Part shown: positions 43,509 through 51,367 of the stretch, piece after piece
Layout: each line of letters begins with the position of its first letter
How positions within the stretch are numbered: position 1 is the first letter of the stretch
Assembly: GCA_944326355.1 (NCBI GenBank)
Contig: CALVDO010000013.1
Coordinates: 1 to 64,000, forward strand
Length of the DNA: 64,000 nt
Direction of reading: 5' to 3'
From: an uncultured Bacteroidales bacterium
GTDB lineage: Bacteria; Bacteroidota; Bacteroidia; Bacteroidales; UBA932
Notes under the pieces: model-generated
What the model saw: only the letters and a program-made list of their open reading frames with translations
Told to the model about the DNA's origin: nothing
Databases searched by the model: none
Program-made: the position numbers and the translations under genes

Positions 43509-44015
43509 ATGATAATCAAGACGCTCAACGGCAAGACCCCTGTCGTAGGGGAGAACACATTTGTCGCAGACAACGCTGCGCTGATAGGCGACGTGACAAT
43601 AGGAAACGGCTGCAGCATCTGGTACGGAGCAGTACTGCGCGGAGACGTGAGTGCCATCCGCATCGGAAACTTCAGCAATGTGCAGGATGGCGCCTCACTG
43701 CACGGCACCTTAGGCTCGTCCGAGACGGTGCTCGGAGAATATGTGTCGGTCGGCCACAACGCGGTCGTCCACGGAGCCAGAATAGGTAATGACGTCCTCA
43801 TCGGAATGGGGGCTGTAGTCATGGACAATGCCATAATTCCGGACGGCACGGTCATCGCCGCAGGAGCAGTCGTCCTCGCGAACAGCGTGCTCGAACCGGG
43901 AATCTACGCAGGTGTTCCGGCGAAGAAAGTGAAAGATGGCTCGGACAGGATCCGCAAGATGGCCCACGACAACGCCGCCGGCTACCTCGAATACAAGGGC
44001 TGGTACATCGACTGA
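43509..44015 (+). CDS. Gamma carbonic anhydrase family protein
   Basis: A 168-residue left-handed beta-helix protein. ATG 43509 is used because a start further upstream lies inside the promoter. Hexapeptide repeats run from about residue 15 to 135. The metal ligands expected of the family are visible: His near 65 ('DGASLHGT'), and 'SVGHNAVVHGARIG' (near 82-95) supplying two histidines; 'YGAVLRGD' is also typical. Members form trimers; many hydrate CO2 weakly or have other acyl or metal-dependent roles. It is convergent with the dehydrogenase gene. Confidence 0.88.
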   Translation: MIIKTLNGKTPVVGENTFVADNAALIGDVTIGNGCSIWYGAVLRGDVSAIRIGNFSNVQDGASLHGTLGSSETVLGEYVSVGHNAVVHGARIGNDVLIGMGAVVMDNAIIPDGTVIAAGAVVLANSVLEPGIYAGVPAKKVKDGSDRIRKMAHDNAAGYLEYKGWYID

Positions 44016-44063
44016 CGCCAGTAACCCGCTCAAGATGCCCCCGGATGCCGGATTCCCGGCCTG

Positions 44064-44083
44064 CTCTACCAGCCTCTACCAGC
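44064..44083. repeat. 10-bp tandem duplication at a stop codon
   Basis: CTCTACCAGC is repeated in tandem at 44064-44073 and 44074-44083. On the minus strand the second copy includes the last Trp codon and the TAG stop of the dehydrogenase gene. Confidence 0.8.
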
Positions 44084-45002
44084 CTTTGCGGATATTCTCG
44101 GCAATCAGCTCTACAAGACGCTGACGGGCTTCGACAGAGGCCCAGGCCACATGAGGCGCAAGGCTCAGACGCTCCTTGTGACGGACTTTGAGAAGAGGGC
44201 TGTCTGCCGGAAGAGGCTCGGAGGAGAAGACGTCAGCTCCGGCCCCCGCGATCACTCCGGCATCCACAGCTTCGGCAAGAGCCGCCTCGTCCACAATTCC
44301 GCCCCTGCCCGCATTGACGATGACGGCGGAAGCCTTCATCATAGCAAGCTCCTCCGCCCCGATCAGGCCTGCCGTCCTTGCATTATACGGCGCATTGACA
44401 GTCACCACGTCAGACTCCCTGAGAAGCTGCTCAAGAGAAAGGCTCGGGTAGTCCGTGCAGTGTGACGTGCCGGAAGTCGAGAAATAGCAGACCTTCATGC
44501 CGAAGGATTCCGCCACTCTGGCGACTCCTCTTCCGATGTTTCCCATTCCGATGATGCCTATAGTCTTTCCCGCAAGCTCATGATAGGGGACTGTGGCATC
44601 CGTAAAGATCCCGCTGCGCGAATATTCCCCGCTCTTGACATAGGCGTCAAAGACAGAAGCCCTGCCGACAAGATTCAGAATATGCATGAAAGTGCTCTGA
44701 ACAACCGACTCCGTAGAATACCCGGCCACATTTCTGACAGGAATCCCTTTTGAAGCCGCATAGTCGAGATCAATATTATTGACTCCTGTGGCAGCCTCAC
44801 ATATAAGCCTCAGTGCCGGAGCCGAGTCGATAAGCTCCCGAGTCACCGGAACCTTGTTGATGATCAGCACATCGCACTCCTTCACCCTGTCCATGGCCTC
44901 TTTCTGGCTTGAAGTCGGATAAAGCACGAGGTCACCGCATTCTCTTATTGAAGAGAACGAGACTTCTCCCATTGTGGCGGCATCAAGAAACACTATCTTC
45001 AT
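44076..45002 (-). CDS. D-2-hydroxyacid dehydrogenase (NAD-dependent)
   Basis: A 308-residue dehydrogenase of the 2-hydroxyacid family. The NAD-binding motif 'GKTIGIIGMGNIGRGVA' lies near residue 145. The catalytic set follows: 'VNAPYNARTAGLIG' and 'VIVNAGRGGIVDEAAL' (Arg near 233), the conserved Asp/Glu in 'GADVFSSEPLP' (near 258) and His in 'LAPHVAWAS' (near 282). 'EAATGVNNIDLDYA' near 88 is typical. The substrate could be hydroxypyruvate/glycerate, phosphoglycerate or lactate; the absence of an ACT domain argues against a classical SerA. It stands alone between gamma carbonic anhydrase and tRNA-Leu. Confidence 0.9.
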   Translation of the reverse strand: MKIVFLDAATMGEVSFSSIRECGDLVLYPTSSQKEAMDRVKECDVLIINKVPVTRELIDSAPALRLICEAATGVNNIDLDYAASKGIPVRNVAGYSTESVVQSTFMHILNLVGRASVFDAYVKSGEYSRSGIFTDATVPYHELAGKTIGIIGMGNIGRGVARVAESFGMKVCYFSTSGTSHCTDYPSLSLEQLLRESDVVTVNAPYNARTAGLIGAEELAMMKASAVIVNAGRGGIVDEAALAEAVDAGVIAGAGADVFSSEPLPADSPLLKVRHKERLSLAPHVAWASVEARQRLVELIAENIRKGW

Positions 45003-45032
45003 CTGAAGTCATTTTAGCATGTCCAATAAACG

Positions 45033-45056
45033 AAAAAGGCGGCCTGACCGGCCGCC
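45033..45056 (-). terminator. Intrinsic terminator of tRNA-Leu
   Basis: On the minus strand GGCGGCC and GGCCGCC (plus-strand 45038-45044 and 45050-45056) form a perfect 7-bp stem with a 5-base loop, followed by TTTTT. It begins eight bases after the tRNA. Confidence 0.9.
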
Positions 45057-45063
45057 TCCGGAG

Positions 45064-45147
45064 TGCGCAGGATCAGAGTCGAACTGACACGCCATTTCTG
45101 GCACTACCTCCTGAGAGTAGCGCGTCTACCAATTTCGCCACCTGCGC
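45064..45147 (-). tRNA. tRNA-Leu (anticodon CAG)
   Basis: An 84-base class II tRNA on the minus strand: acceptor GCGCAGG/CCTGCGC with discriminator A, anticodon stem CTACT/GGTAG with loop CTCAGGA (anticodon CAG), a long variable arm closing GCCA/TGGC, and T stem GTCAG/CTGAT with loop TTCGACT. CCA is not encoded. It has its own -7 box and terminator. Confidence 0.95.
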
Positions 45148-45163
45148 CTCAGTAAAGTGGGCA

Positions 45164-45171
45164 CAAAGATA
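45164..45171 (-). promoter_or_regulatory. -7 box of tRNA-Leu promoter
   Basis: The minus strand reads TATCTTTG (45171-45164). Transcription would start about ten bases before the mature tRNA 5' end. The upstream region is A/T-rich without a clear TTTG at the expected distance. Confidence 0.55.
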
Positions 45172-45249
45172 TGAAAGTTTTTTCAAAAAAGAACTCTTTT
45201 CAAAATTTTTTTTCACATCTTTCCGGCAGATGACGCCGAAAGCGAACTC

Positions 45250-46038
45250 TCATATCGTGATATCAAAGGAGAATTCAGCCTCCCAGTCATCGACCGCAAA
45301 TGTCACGTCTGTCTTGGAATAATCAATCTCAATGTCCACATCCGCCAGATCCGGCGCATTCCAGTCATAGCCACTGGCAAGAATCATCTCGCCGAGAGCG
45401 AAACGCCTAAGCACGTCTCCGTCCTCAACAATCTCAAGCACAAGTGAGCCGTCCGTCTGCCTCGGGACACGGACACTGCCCCTGCCCGAAGAATCAATCT
45501 CCAGCACATGACTGAACTCTCCTTGATACGGCAGACCGTCGACTCCATACCCGGCCACAGATCCGATGATGCGGAGCGAAAACGGCAGTTCTCCATCATC
45601 CCTCACCAGACGGATTCCCACGACACAATGACTTTTTCTGAGAACAGGCTGGCATGAGGCCTGCTCACCTCCGGCATCAACCTCTCCACTGAACATGAAG
45701 ACGGGAGGACATTGAGAACCTTCGGGAATGATCAAAGAGCCGTCATCCGCACCGCAGCCTTCATCTCCCGCATAAACGTTAACCCTGACTGTTCCTTTGG
45801 GAACATCCACCGCATAGATTCCGTCAAGTCCGTCAATGTCCACCACATCATTGAAAAGAAAGCCGTCCGCCGACGTGACACACAGGTCAACGACATGAGG
45901 CACGCCGGATCCCACAGCACTGAAATCAACCAGAAGCCGGCACGGACAACGGTCTCTATCCTCCTTCACTGAACATCCTGCCACAGACATGATGACGCAT
46001 ACCGGCAACAACACTACGGACGACAATCTCGCTTTCAT
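45250..46038 (-). CDS. FimB/Mfa2-like fimbrial anchor lipoprotein
   Basis: A 262-residue lipoprotein, with a signal peptide ending in a lipobox (SVAGC, Cys about residue 22). The sequence after it, 'DRDRCPCRLLVDFS', is typical of the FimB/Mfa2 family: these proteins anchor Bacteroidales type V pili to the outer membrane and limit their length. Two beta-sandwich domains are expected (about 35-150 and 155-262), with an 'ADVDIEIDYSKTDVTF' region near the end. It is the last gene of the operon, 26 bases after the FimA/Mfa1-like gene, which is the usual order. Divergence is high but context supports it. Confidence 0.85.
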   Translation of the reverse strand: MKARLSSVVLLPVCVIMSVAGCSVKEDRDRCPCRLLVDFSAVGSGVPHVVDLCVTSADGFLFNDVVDIDGLDGIYAVDVPKGTVRVNVYAGDEGCGADDGSLIIPEGSQCPPVFMFSGEVDAGGEQASCQPVLRKSHCVVGIRLVRDDGELPFSLRIIGSVAGYGVDGLPYQGEFSHVLEIDSSGRGSVRVPRQTDGSLVLEIVEDGDVLRRFALGEMILASGYDWNAPDLADVDIEIDYSKTDVTFAVDDWEAEFSFDITI

Positions 46039-46064
46039 AAGAAACAAGTTTTAATTACGGCTTA

Positions 46065-47048
46065 TCATATTTCAAAAGAGCCCGTGTACCCTTCATCCCA
46101 GTCAGCCACTTCGACAGTGAACGAAGCCATCCCCGATACGACAGGAACATCGGGAGACGACGATCCTGGACGCGTTATCTTCAGTTCCGACACGGTATAG
46201 AGATGGTTAGACTCTATCTGAGGCATGGTCATCGGGTAATAATAGGTCACTCCGTCAAGCTGCGCCTCAACCACAAGCCGAGTCCTGCGCGGTGTCCATT
46301 CCGGCTCCGAAGAATCTCCTGCAACCGGATTAGGATAACAATAGAAACTGTGGACAGTCTCATACGGAGTCTCGGAAGTGAGCGTCTGATCGAGAGCCCC
46401 GCTGCCGAGCAGTTCCTGAATCTCTCCCTCATTCCGCCCCTTATTGTACCAGAGTGCCGGTTGTGCCGGTTCACCGCAATAAGAAGCTTCACCGGCGGCA
46501 TTCACGAGGTAGATTCCCGTAATCTTCAGCTCCGCATTCCGATATTGGTCTAATCCGAAATCGCTGACTATCCTCTCTATAGACACTCTCGCCGCCAATC
46601 TGGAAACAGTCACGGAGAGACTTGACGACGCAGTGAGACTTACATTTCTGCTGCCGGACATCACGAGGCCTCCAGGAGAATTGTCGCCAAGCGAGGATAT
46701 CTGCTCCTCAAGCGCAGACCTGGATGACACTGCGGGAATCTCAGGTGCGTTAGCAATGGCCACAACCTCTCTTTCTCCGGAAGTGCACTGGAGCGACAGC
46801 GAATTTCCCCCAGAGGAACTCCATGCGTCCAGAGCCCCGTTCTCTCGGAACACGAACACCTGTATCCCGTTTATCCTGTCCTCATCCCCCACATCCGTAA
46901 TCCTGGTCATTCCGGCAGAAGGGACAGAAACATTGAGTGTCACCATTTCTCCTGACATTTTCCCGGACGGAGCCGGAACCTCCTTTTCATTGCAGCCGCA
47001 CGCCATGACAAAGGCGACAAGCGCTGCCTCTACAAGATTTCTTTTCAT
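46065..47048 (-). CDS. FimA/Mfa1-like fimbrillin (pilin subunit)
   Basis: A 327-residue lipoprotein pilin precursor. The signal peptide ends in a lipobox near Cys17 (VMAC). The following 'GEMVTLNVSVPSAGMTR' (33-49) resembles the N-terminal A1 strand and processing site of type V pilins, with Arg49 near the Arg46 cleavage position of P. gingivalis FimA. 'INGIQVFVF' (59-67), 'REVVAIANAP' (near 95), a 'LVMSGS' motif and 'LSVTVSRLAARVSIERI' are typical. The C-terminal part includes 'LVVEAQLDGVTYYYPM'. In the operon it lies between the OmpA/TPR protein and the anchor, preceded by a 21-bp direct repeat. Confidence 0.87.
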   Translation of the reverse strand: MKRNLVEAALVAFVMACGCNEKEVPAPSGKMSGEMVTLNVSVPSAGMTRITDVGDEDRINGIQVFVFRENGALDAWSSSGGNSLSLQCTSGEREVVAIANAPEIPAVSSRSALEEQISSLGDNSPGGLVMSGSRNVSLTASSSLSVTVSRLAARVSIERIVSDFGLDQYRNAELKITGIYLVNAAGEASYCGEPAQPALWYNKGRNEGEIQELLGSGALDQTLTSETPYETVHSFYCYPNPVAGDSSEPEWTPRRTRLVVEAQLDGVTYYYPMTMPQIESNHLYTVSELKITRPGSSSPDVPVVSGMASFTVEVADWDEGYTGSFEI

Positions 47049-47055
47049 AAGCACT

Positions 47056-47097
47056 ACTGATTTACATTGATTTATCACTGATTTACATTGATTTATC
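47056..47097. repeat. Two perfect 21-bp direct repeats upstream of the pilin gene
   Basis: The 21-base unit at 47056-47076 is repeated exactly at 47077-47097, and a third partial copy starts at 47098. The array occupies the leader directly before the fimbrillin start codon at 47048. Confidence 0.9.
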
Positions 47098-47128
47098 TCT
47101 GATCAACAGGAGACATAAAGCTGCGGCG

Positions 47129-49042
47129 TCATCTGACTATCTCCGACAGCTCAGGATCAAGGTTGGCCCGGTGAAGCATGGTTCCGTCAAGCCGGACGCT
47201 TTCCTTGAAATGCTCCTCCGCCTCTCGCCGCCTCCCCTGTCGGGCAAGAGCGATTGCCGTGAGATAATGCACTCTGGCGTCCCCTTCGCCGAGAGTCCTC
47301 AGAATCTCAAGAGCGGAATCATCGTATCCGCAGGCAAGACAGGCCAGAGCGCAATTGTAATCCTCGTATCCGCGCAGCATGGACACGGCCTTTTTGTAGT
47401 CCAGATTCTTCATTGCTTCAACACCGGCCATATACAGAGTATCGAGTTCGGTGGTGCATACGGTGTCCTGCACCATATTCCTCCTGTGCAGCCAGAATTC
47501 GAAGCTGACGTTTCTGAGAGCCGGATAGACCTTTTCCCGAAGGTATCTATACTCTGGCATCCGGCTCAGCGACAGTTCCGCAGAATCCCTGTCGGTACAA
47601 CGCGCAAGAGAAGAGATACGCCCTTTCGCATGATGTGTCATCACGGTATCCGCCTCCACGAGACGCACGAGCCTGTCCCAGTTTTCAGGCACACAATCTG
47701 AACGCAGTCTGCCTCGCAGGCTGTCTGGAAACTCACTTCTGAAATGGCTCAGAACTGCATCTGAACGTCTGGAAGCAAGCTCAGCATTATATCTGTAGGC
47801 TCCTTCCGGAGAACATGAGGCGGTGACGGTCATTGAATCCAGCAGCAGGTCCGATCTGGACGAGATGTCCCTGATGCACTTCCTTATGCGGTCCATTTCC
47901 GCGGCATTTCCCTCCAGTGTAGTGTCCACGTCCGAACATCCCTGCCGAAAATCAATGAAGGCGAGAGTCTTGTCGTGAACTACCCTGCCTATCACCCGAG
48001 TCACGTATCTCGGAGTCTCATCCGCAAGCGACGACAGAGAGCTGACATAGTAGATCAGGTCATCAGGCGACTGAAGATGCCCGGCCTTCACCCCGTCCTC
48101 ATATATCGCACCCTCAAGCGAGACTATTATCTTCCGCAGTCCCGGAAAACTCTTGACCGGCTGGACATATCGATAGCACAGATCTCCCGAAGCATCGGTA
48201 AGAACAGTGTCCAGGCGCACTTTCTCTGTTACAAGAGGATCCTTCACGAATTTCCTGAACATCCTGTCTGAATTCATCTTCCTTGCCTCATTCCGTCTCC
48301 ATAATCCGTGTCTGGTGTAATGGCGAAGAACCTCCCTCTGCGTCACTCCGAAAACATTTTCAGCCTCAGGCTCAGATATGAAGGACGAGTCCGTCTTCAT
48401 CGCGTATGTCTCCGGATAATGTCTCATCAGAAATTTCTCCAGCTGATCCATCCGTATGAAAGCTGACGAATCGCTTATTATGGATTCGAGAAATGCGCGA
48501 TACCGCTGATAGCCTCTGAGCTGTGCCTCCCGATAGCGTGACCCCGTAATGTACAGCGGATCAAGGAGGACTGTCTTGCCCATCAGATCCATCTCCGGAC
48601 GAAACTCCAGCTTAAGCCGCGAATCCGTCATGTATGCCGGTACGGTGACGTCAAACTCGATTGACACGCTTCCTCCACGCTCAGCCACATTTCTGAATCT
48701 TGCCGTCACTCGAGATGCCGATATGATGTCGGTAGCCACCATCTCTCCTGTCTCGGAGTCTCTTATTGCGTTCATTATCAGCGGACCGCCATCTCCTGAG
48801 GAATCCACGGATGAACCGGTCATAGTGTCTCCCGCAGCAATGTCTTCAGTAAGAGAATCTGCGGATCCGCTCCAAGGAGAGTCCGGACATTGCGTGTCAG
48901 CCGGCTCCTCTGAATCCACAGGCATGGACATCGTGACTCCCGGCATCCCCGTAATGACGGCAATGCGCCGATCGACGGAACAAGAGCAGGCGATGACTGC
49001 CGTCATGCACAACAGGATGATATGTCTGTATTCAGAACACAT
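47129..49042 (-). CDS. OmpA-like / TPR outer-membrane protein of fimbrial locus (DUF3868-like)
   Basis: A 637-residue envelope protein with a signal peptide and a lipobox-like SCSC near residue 20. Residues about 100-200 form a beta-rich domain of the DUF3868 kind. Residues about 355-480 resemble an OmpA peptidoglycan-binding domain: 'TVTASCSPEGAYRYNAELAS' followed by RR is the usual 'SPEG...N..L...RA' pattern. The last 120 residues are TPR-like ('DTLYMAGVEAMKNLDYKKAV', 'GRRREAEEHFKESVRLDG'). Genes of this type occur beside DUF3575 and fimbrillin genes in Bacteroidales. Its start overlaps the DUF3575 gene by 11 bases. Confidence 0.75.
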   Translation of the reverse strand: MCSEYRHIILLCMTAVIACSCSVDRRIAVITGMPGVTMSMPVDSEEPADTQCPDSPWSGSADSLTEDIAAGDTMTGSSVDSSGDGGPLIMNAIRDSETGEMVATDIISASRVTARFRNVAERGGSVSIEFDVTVPAYMTDSRLKLEFRPEMDLMGKTVLLDPLYITGSRYREAQLRGYQRYRAFLESIISDSSAFIRMDQLEKFLMRHYPETYAMKTDSSFISEPEAENVFGVTQREVLRHYTRHGLWRRNEARKMNSDRMFRKFVKDPLVTEKVRLDTVLTDASGDLCYRYVQPVKSFPGLRKIIVSLEGAIYEDGVKAGHLQSPDDLIYYVSSLSSLADETPRYVTRVIGRVVHDKTLAFIDFRQGCSDVDTTLEGNAAEMDRIRKCIRDISSRSDLLLDSMTVTASCSPEGAYRYNAELASRRSDAVLSHFRSEFPDSLRGRLRSDCVPENWDRLVRLVEADTVMTHHAKGRISSLARCTDRDSAELSLSRMPEYRYLREKVYPALRNVSFEFWLHRRNMVQDTVCTTELDTLYMAGVEAMKNLDYKKAVSMLRGYEDYNCALACLACGYDDSALEILRTLGEGDARVHYLTAIALARQGRRREAEEHFKESVRLDGTMLHRANLDPELSEIVR

Positions 49043-49595
49043 AGGATATGGATATTGTCAAGTCGTCCGGAAGTATGTACCCTCTTCGCCCAGAAGCGGA
49101 AGTAATGCCGCAGAATACACAGGAGTACTCTGAATACCAATCGATTCCTGTCCAAAACCCTATACCGAACTCTATATTCAGGTTAGGACGCAGCATATAT
49201 GTGTAGCCAGCAGAGAATGAAGCGCCGACACGGTCTCCCTCTCGCGCCCCACGAGACAGTATGCCTCCGAAATTATATTCCTGATACCTTATCTTTCCTG
49301 AAATCCACCATCCCGAATACACGTGCCACGGCCAGTATCTTGCCCCTGCCGCAACTGAGATCTGTCTGGTCTGGAACTGCCTCGAGACATCCCCTTTCCT
49401 GAAAGTCCATGGATTGTACCTGCCTCCGAGGGAAAGACTCCACTGCCTGTCCACCGCGTATGCCGCATCAAGGTTGACAGTGCAAAGGGCCGCATAGTCG
49501 ATAAGATTCGTCGACAGGGCGAATCGTCTCGCCTGAAGACAGAGCGGTGTCATGACAAGCATCAGGACCAGCGCACAAAATCTTAATGTCTTCAT
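49032..49595 (-). CDS. DUF3575 family outer-membrane protein
   Basis: A 187-residue predicted small beta-barrel. ATG 49595 gives a signal peptide (about residues 1-22). The rest has alternating strand patterns rich in Trp and Tyr: 'ALSTNLIDYAALCTVNLDAA' (near 24-43), 'RYWPWHVYSGWWISGKIRYQ' (near 85-105) and a final 'DDLTISISYVF', ending in Phe as expected for outer-membrane barrel insertion. This matches DUF3575, which is common in Bacteroidales fimbrial loci. It overlaps the OmpA/TPR gene by 11 bases and follows the metalloprotease by 11 bases. Confidence 0.8.
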   Translation of the reverse strand: MKTLRFCALVLMLVMTPLCLQARRFALSTNLIDYAALCTVNLDAAYAVDRQWSLSLGGRYNPWTFRKGDVSRQFQTRQISVAAGARYWPWHVYSGWWISGKIRYQEYNFGGILSRGAREGDRVGASFSAGYTYMLRPNLNIEFGIGFWTGIDWYSEYSCVFCGITSASGRRGYILPDDLTISISYVF

Positions 49596-49606
49596 GGGTG
49601 AACGCC

Positions 49607-51184
49607 TCAATTATACCGGTTGAACGCCTGATTGATTACCGCAGACTTGCCAGGACAGGAAGAAAGCAGCCTGGAGCGGAGAGTGGAGAGATCCGTCACG
49701 TCGGCATCCAGCGTCCTGAAAATCTGCGATCTGGACACACCCCTTTCATCAAGATACCTGAAGATCTGCGGCCGGAACCAGTAGGAAGTTCCGAAAGACG
49801 GCACGATTCCTCCATAACGCTCCTTATACATACGGCTCTCAAGATAGTATGCCCACATCTCACCGATCTCGCAGTAGCCCGCGTCCTTCTCTGTTCCCGT
49901 ACCGTATGTCATGCCTCCCGAAGTGACATACGACATCAGGATGAAACCTATGTACTTGTTCCAATACCCGCTTCCCACCTTCGCAAAATGGCTGGCATGA
50001 GCAAGTTCGTGACATGTCGTGCTGTAGAGATCGCAATAGTCGGAAGCGTCCTTCGTGCCGATCGTAATGTCAGGAGCGAAGAATTTGACTATCGGAGCGA
50101 AAGCCCCGAGAAACTTCGAAAACAGAGTGCCGTCCACGACCGCACCATGATGAATCATGACCGCACTGCTCGCGGAGAGGCCGGAAAAAAGCCATATCCT
50201 GAGATCTCCCGGAGGAGGAGTGATATTCATGTCATCTTCAGCACATCTGGAGATATAGTCGTACACCGCGTTGTTTACGACGCTTCTGCAAAACAGCTTG
50301 CGGTCCGAGTCTTTAGTTATGGTGACGGACAGGCCGTCGGGAGAAGTGCGGCCGAGAGCCGAAGTAGAAGCCTGCACCACGATGAGATTGAAGCCTATGG
50401 CAAAGCCTTTCTCATTTTTAAACACGAGTCTGTACCGCACCTTCGAGGAATACTTCTTGGGAATGTGATAATAGCCGTCCCTGTCCGTGTACGCCGAAGA
50501 AAATTTGACGAAAGTGTTGCACCTGACGCGGACTCCGGCCACTCCGAACGGCTTTCCTCCGTTCGCCTTCTCGTCAACGATGGTTATGCGTCCGGAAGGA
50601 TTGACTTTCCCTCCTCTGCTCTCAGGGACAAGCATGGCCTCATTACCTGTGATTCTATACGCCTCAGCCTCAAGTTCAGACCAGTCAATGCTCTCGCCCG
50701 AGCGGGTGGTCATATCCGAGTCAGCGATAAAGCATTCGTCCAGTACCTCATATTTGACGTCAGGAAAAACGAATCCTCTCGGCACGACTGCATACTGCCA
50801 GGTTATGGCTTCTTCAGGCACGGAAGGATCATGGTAATAGTCCCCGTCAGTGATGACTTCATAGTCGACGGGATGGTCGACGAGCTCAAGTCCGAGCTCA
50901 TAAAGAGCGTCCAGCTGCTCCCTGCTCTCAGGCAGAAACCGGACATAAAGATCCGTCGTCTCGATATCCTCCCTGGATCTGGTGGGATAAAGAGCCGTAT
51001 AGGCATTCCTCACATTTTCCGTGGCATACGGATTTTCAAGCTTGTCACCGAGAACAATCTTCCCGTGCGCAAGAGAATAGCCTTGTTCAGGAGGAAGAAT
51101 GTCCGTTCCGGATGTTCCGACCCCCTCTTTTCCGCATGAAAGCACTGCAATCATGCACATCAACAGTTCCAAAAATCTTTTCAT
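49607..51184 (-). CDS. Lipoprotein zinc metalloprotease leading the fimbrial operon
   Basis: A 525-residue predicted surface lipoprotein (lipobox VLSC, Cys17). Residues about 198-258 resemble a carboxypeptidase-regulatory-like beta-sandwich ('GRITIVDEKANGG...DRDGYYHIP'). The zinc motif 'CHELAHASHF' (HELAH 392-396) is followed about 45 residues later by 'GYCEIGEMWAYYLE' (439-448), which may supply a third glutamate ligand as in gluzincins. I do not recognise the exact family. It is first in the fimbrial operon, 11 bases before DUF3575, and a strong promoter precedes it. A role in processing pilin precursors is inference; degrading host or competitor proteins is an alternative. Confidence 0.7.
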   Translation of the reverse strand: MKRFLELLMCMIAVLSCGKEGVGTSGTDILPPEQGYSLAHGKIVLGDKLENPYATENVRNAYTALYPTRSREDIETTDLYVRFLPESREQLDALYELGLELVDHPVDYEVITDGDYYHDPSVPEEAITWQYAVVPRGFVFPDVKYEVLDECFIADSDMTTRSGESIDWSELEAEAYRITGNEAMLVPESRGGKVNPSGRITIVDEKANGGKPFGVAGVRVRCNTFVKFSSAYTDRDGYYHIPKKYSSKVRYRLVFKNEKGFAIGFNLIVVQASTSALGRTSPDGLSVTITKDSDRKLFCRSVVNNAVYDYISRCAEDDMNITPPPGDLRIWLFSGLSASSAVMIHHGAVVDGTLFSKFLGAFAPIVKFFAPDITIGTKDASDYCDLYSTTCHELAHASHFAKVGSGYWNKYIGFILMSYVTSGGMTYGTGTEKDAGYCEIGEMWAYYLESRMYKERYGGIVPSFGTSYWFRPQIFRYLDERGVSRSQIFRTLDADVTDLSTLRSRLLSSCPGKSAVINQAFNRYN

Positions 51185-51210
51185 GGCATCCGTAATACTT
51201 GGTTCGGATG

Positions 51211-51243
51211 CAAAGGTATCGAGGGTTATCCGTGTTCATCAAA
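51211..51243 (-). promoter_or_regulatory. Promoter of the fimbrial operon
   Basis: On the minus strand TTTG (51243-51240) is followed after 21 bases by TACCTTTG (51218-51211) and C. The leader would be about 20 bases before the metalloprotease ATG at 51184. No other convincing promoter was found inside the operon. Confidence 0.7.
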
Positions 51244-51323
51244 AACAAACGCTTAATTTAAAAGATGCCGCCTGAGATACTCCAGGATACGATTTTGACA
51301 AGAACTGCCGACCGCAAAAACAG

Positions 51324-51356
51324 AAAAACCCGGCAGACGCACATCCATCAGCCGGG
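51324..51356 (-). terminator. Intrinsic terminator after deoC
   Basis: On the minus strand CCCGGC and GCCGGG (plus-strand 51351-51356 and 51329-51334) form a perfect 6-bp stem with a 16-base loop followed by TTTTT. It separates deoC from the fimbrial operon promoter. Confidence 0.8.
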
Positions 51357-51367
51357 AATCCGAAGAC

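Noticed and set aside
49586..51139. 517-residue plus-strand open frame across the metalloprotease
   Set aside because: It is antisense to a lipoprotein gene with a clear signal peptide, zinc motif and promoter; it shows no signal or domain of its own.
51185..51367. Invertible promoter for the fimbrial operon
   Set aside because: Phase-variable promoters in Bacteroides are flanked by inverted repeats; I found none around the promoter at 51211-51243, only the deoC terminator stem.
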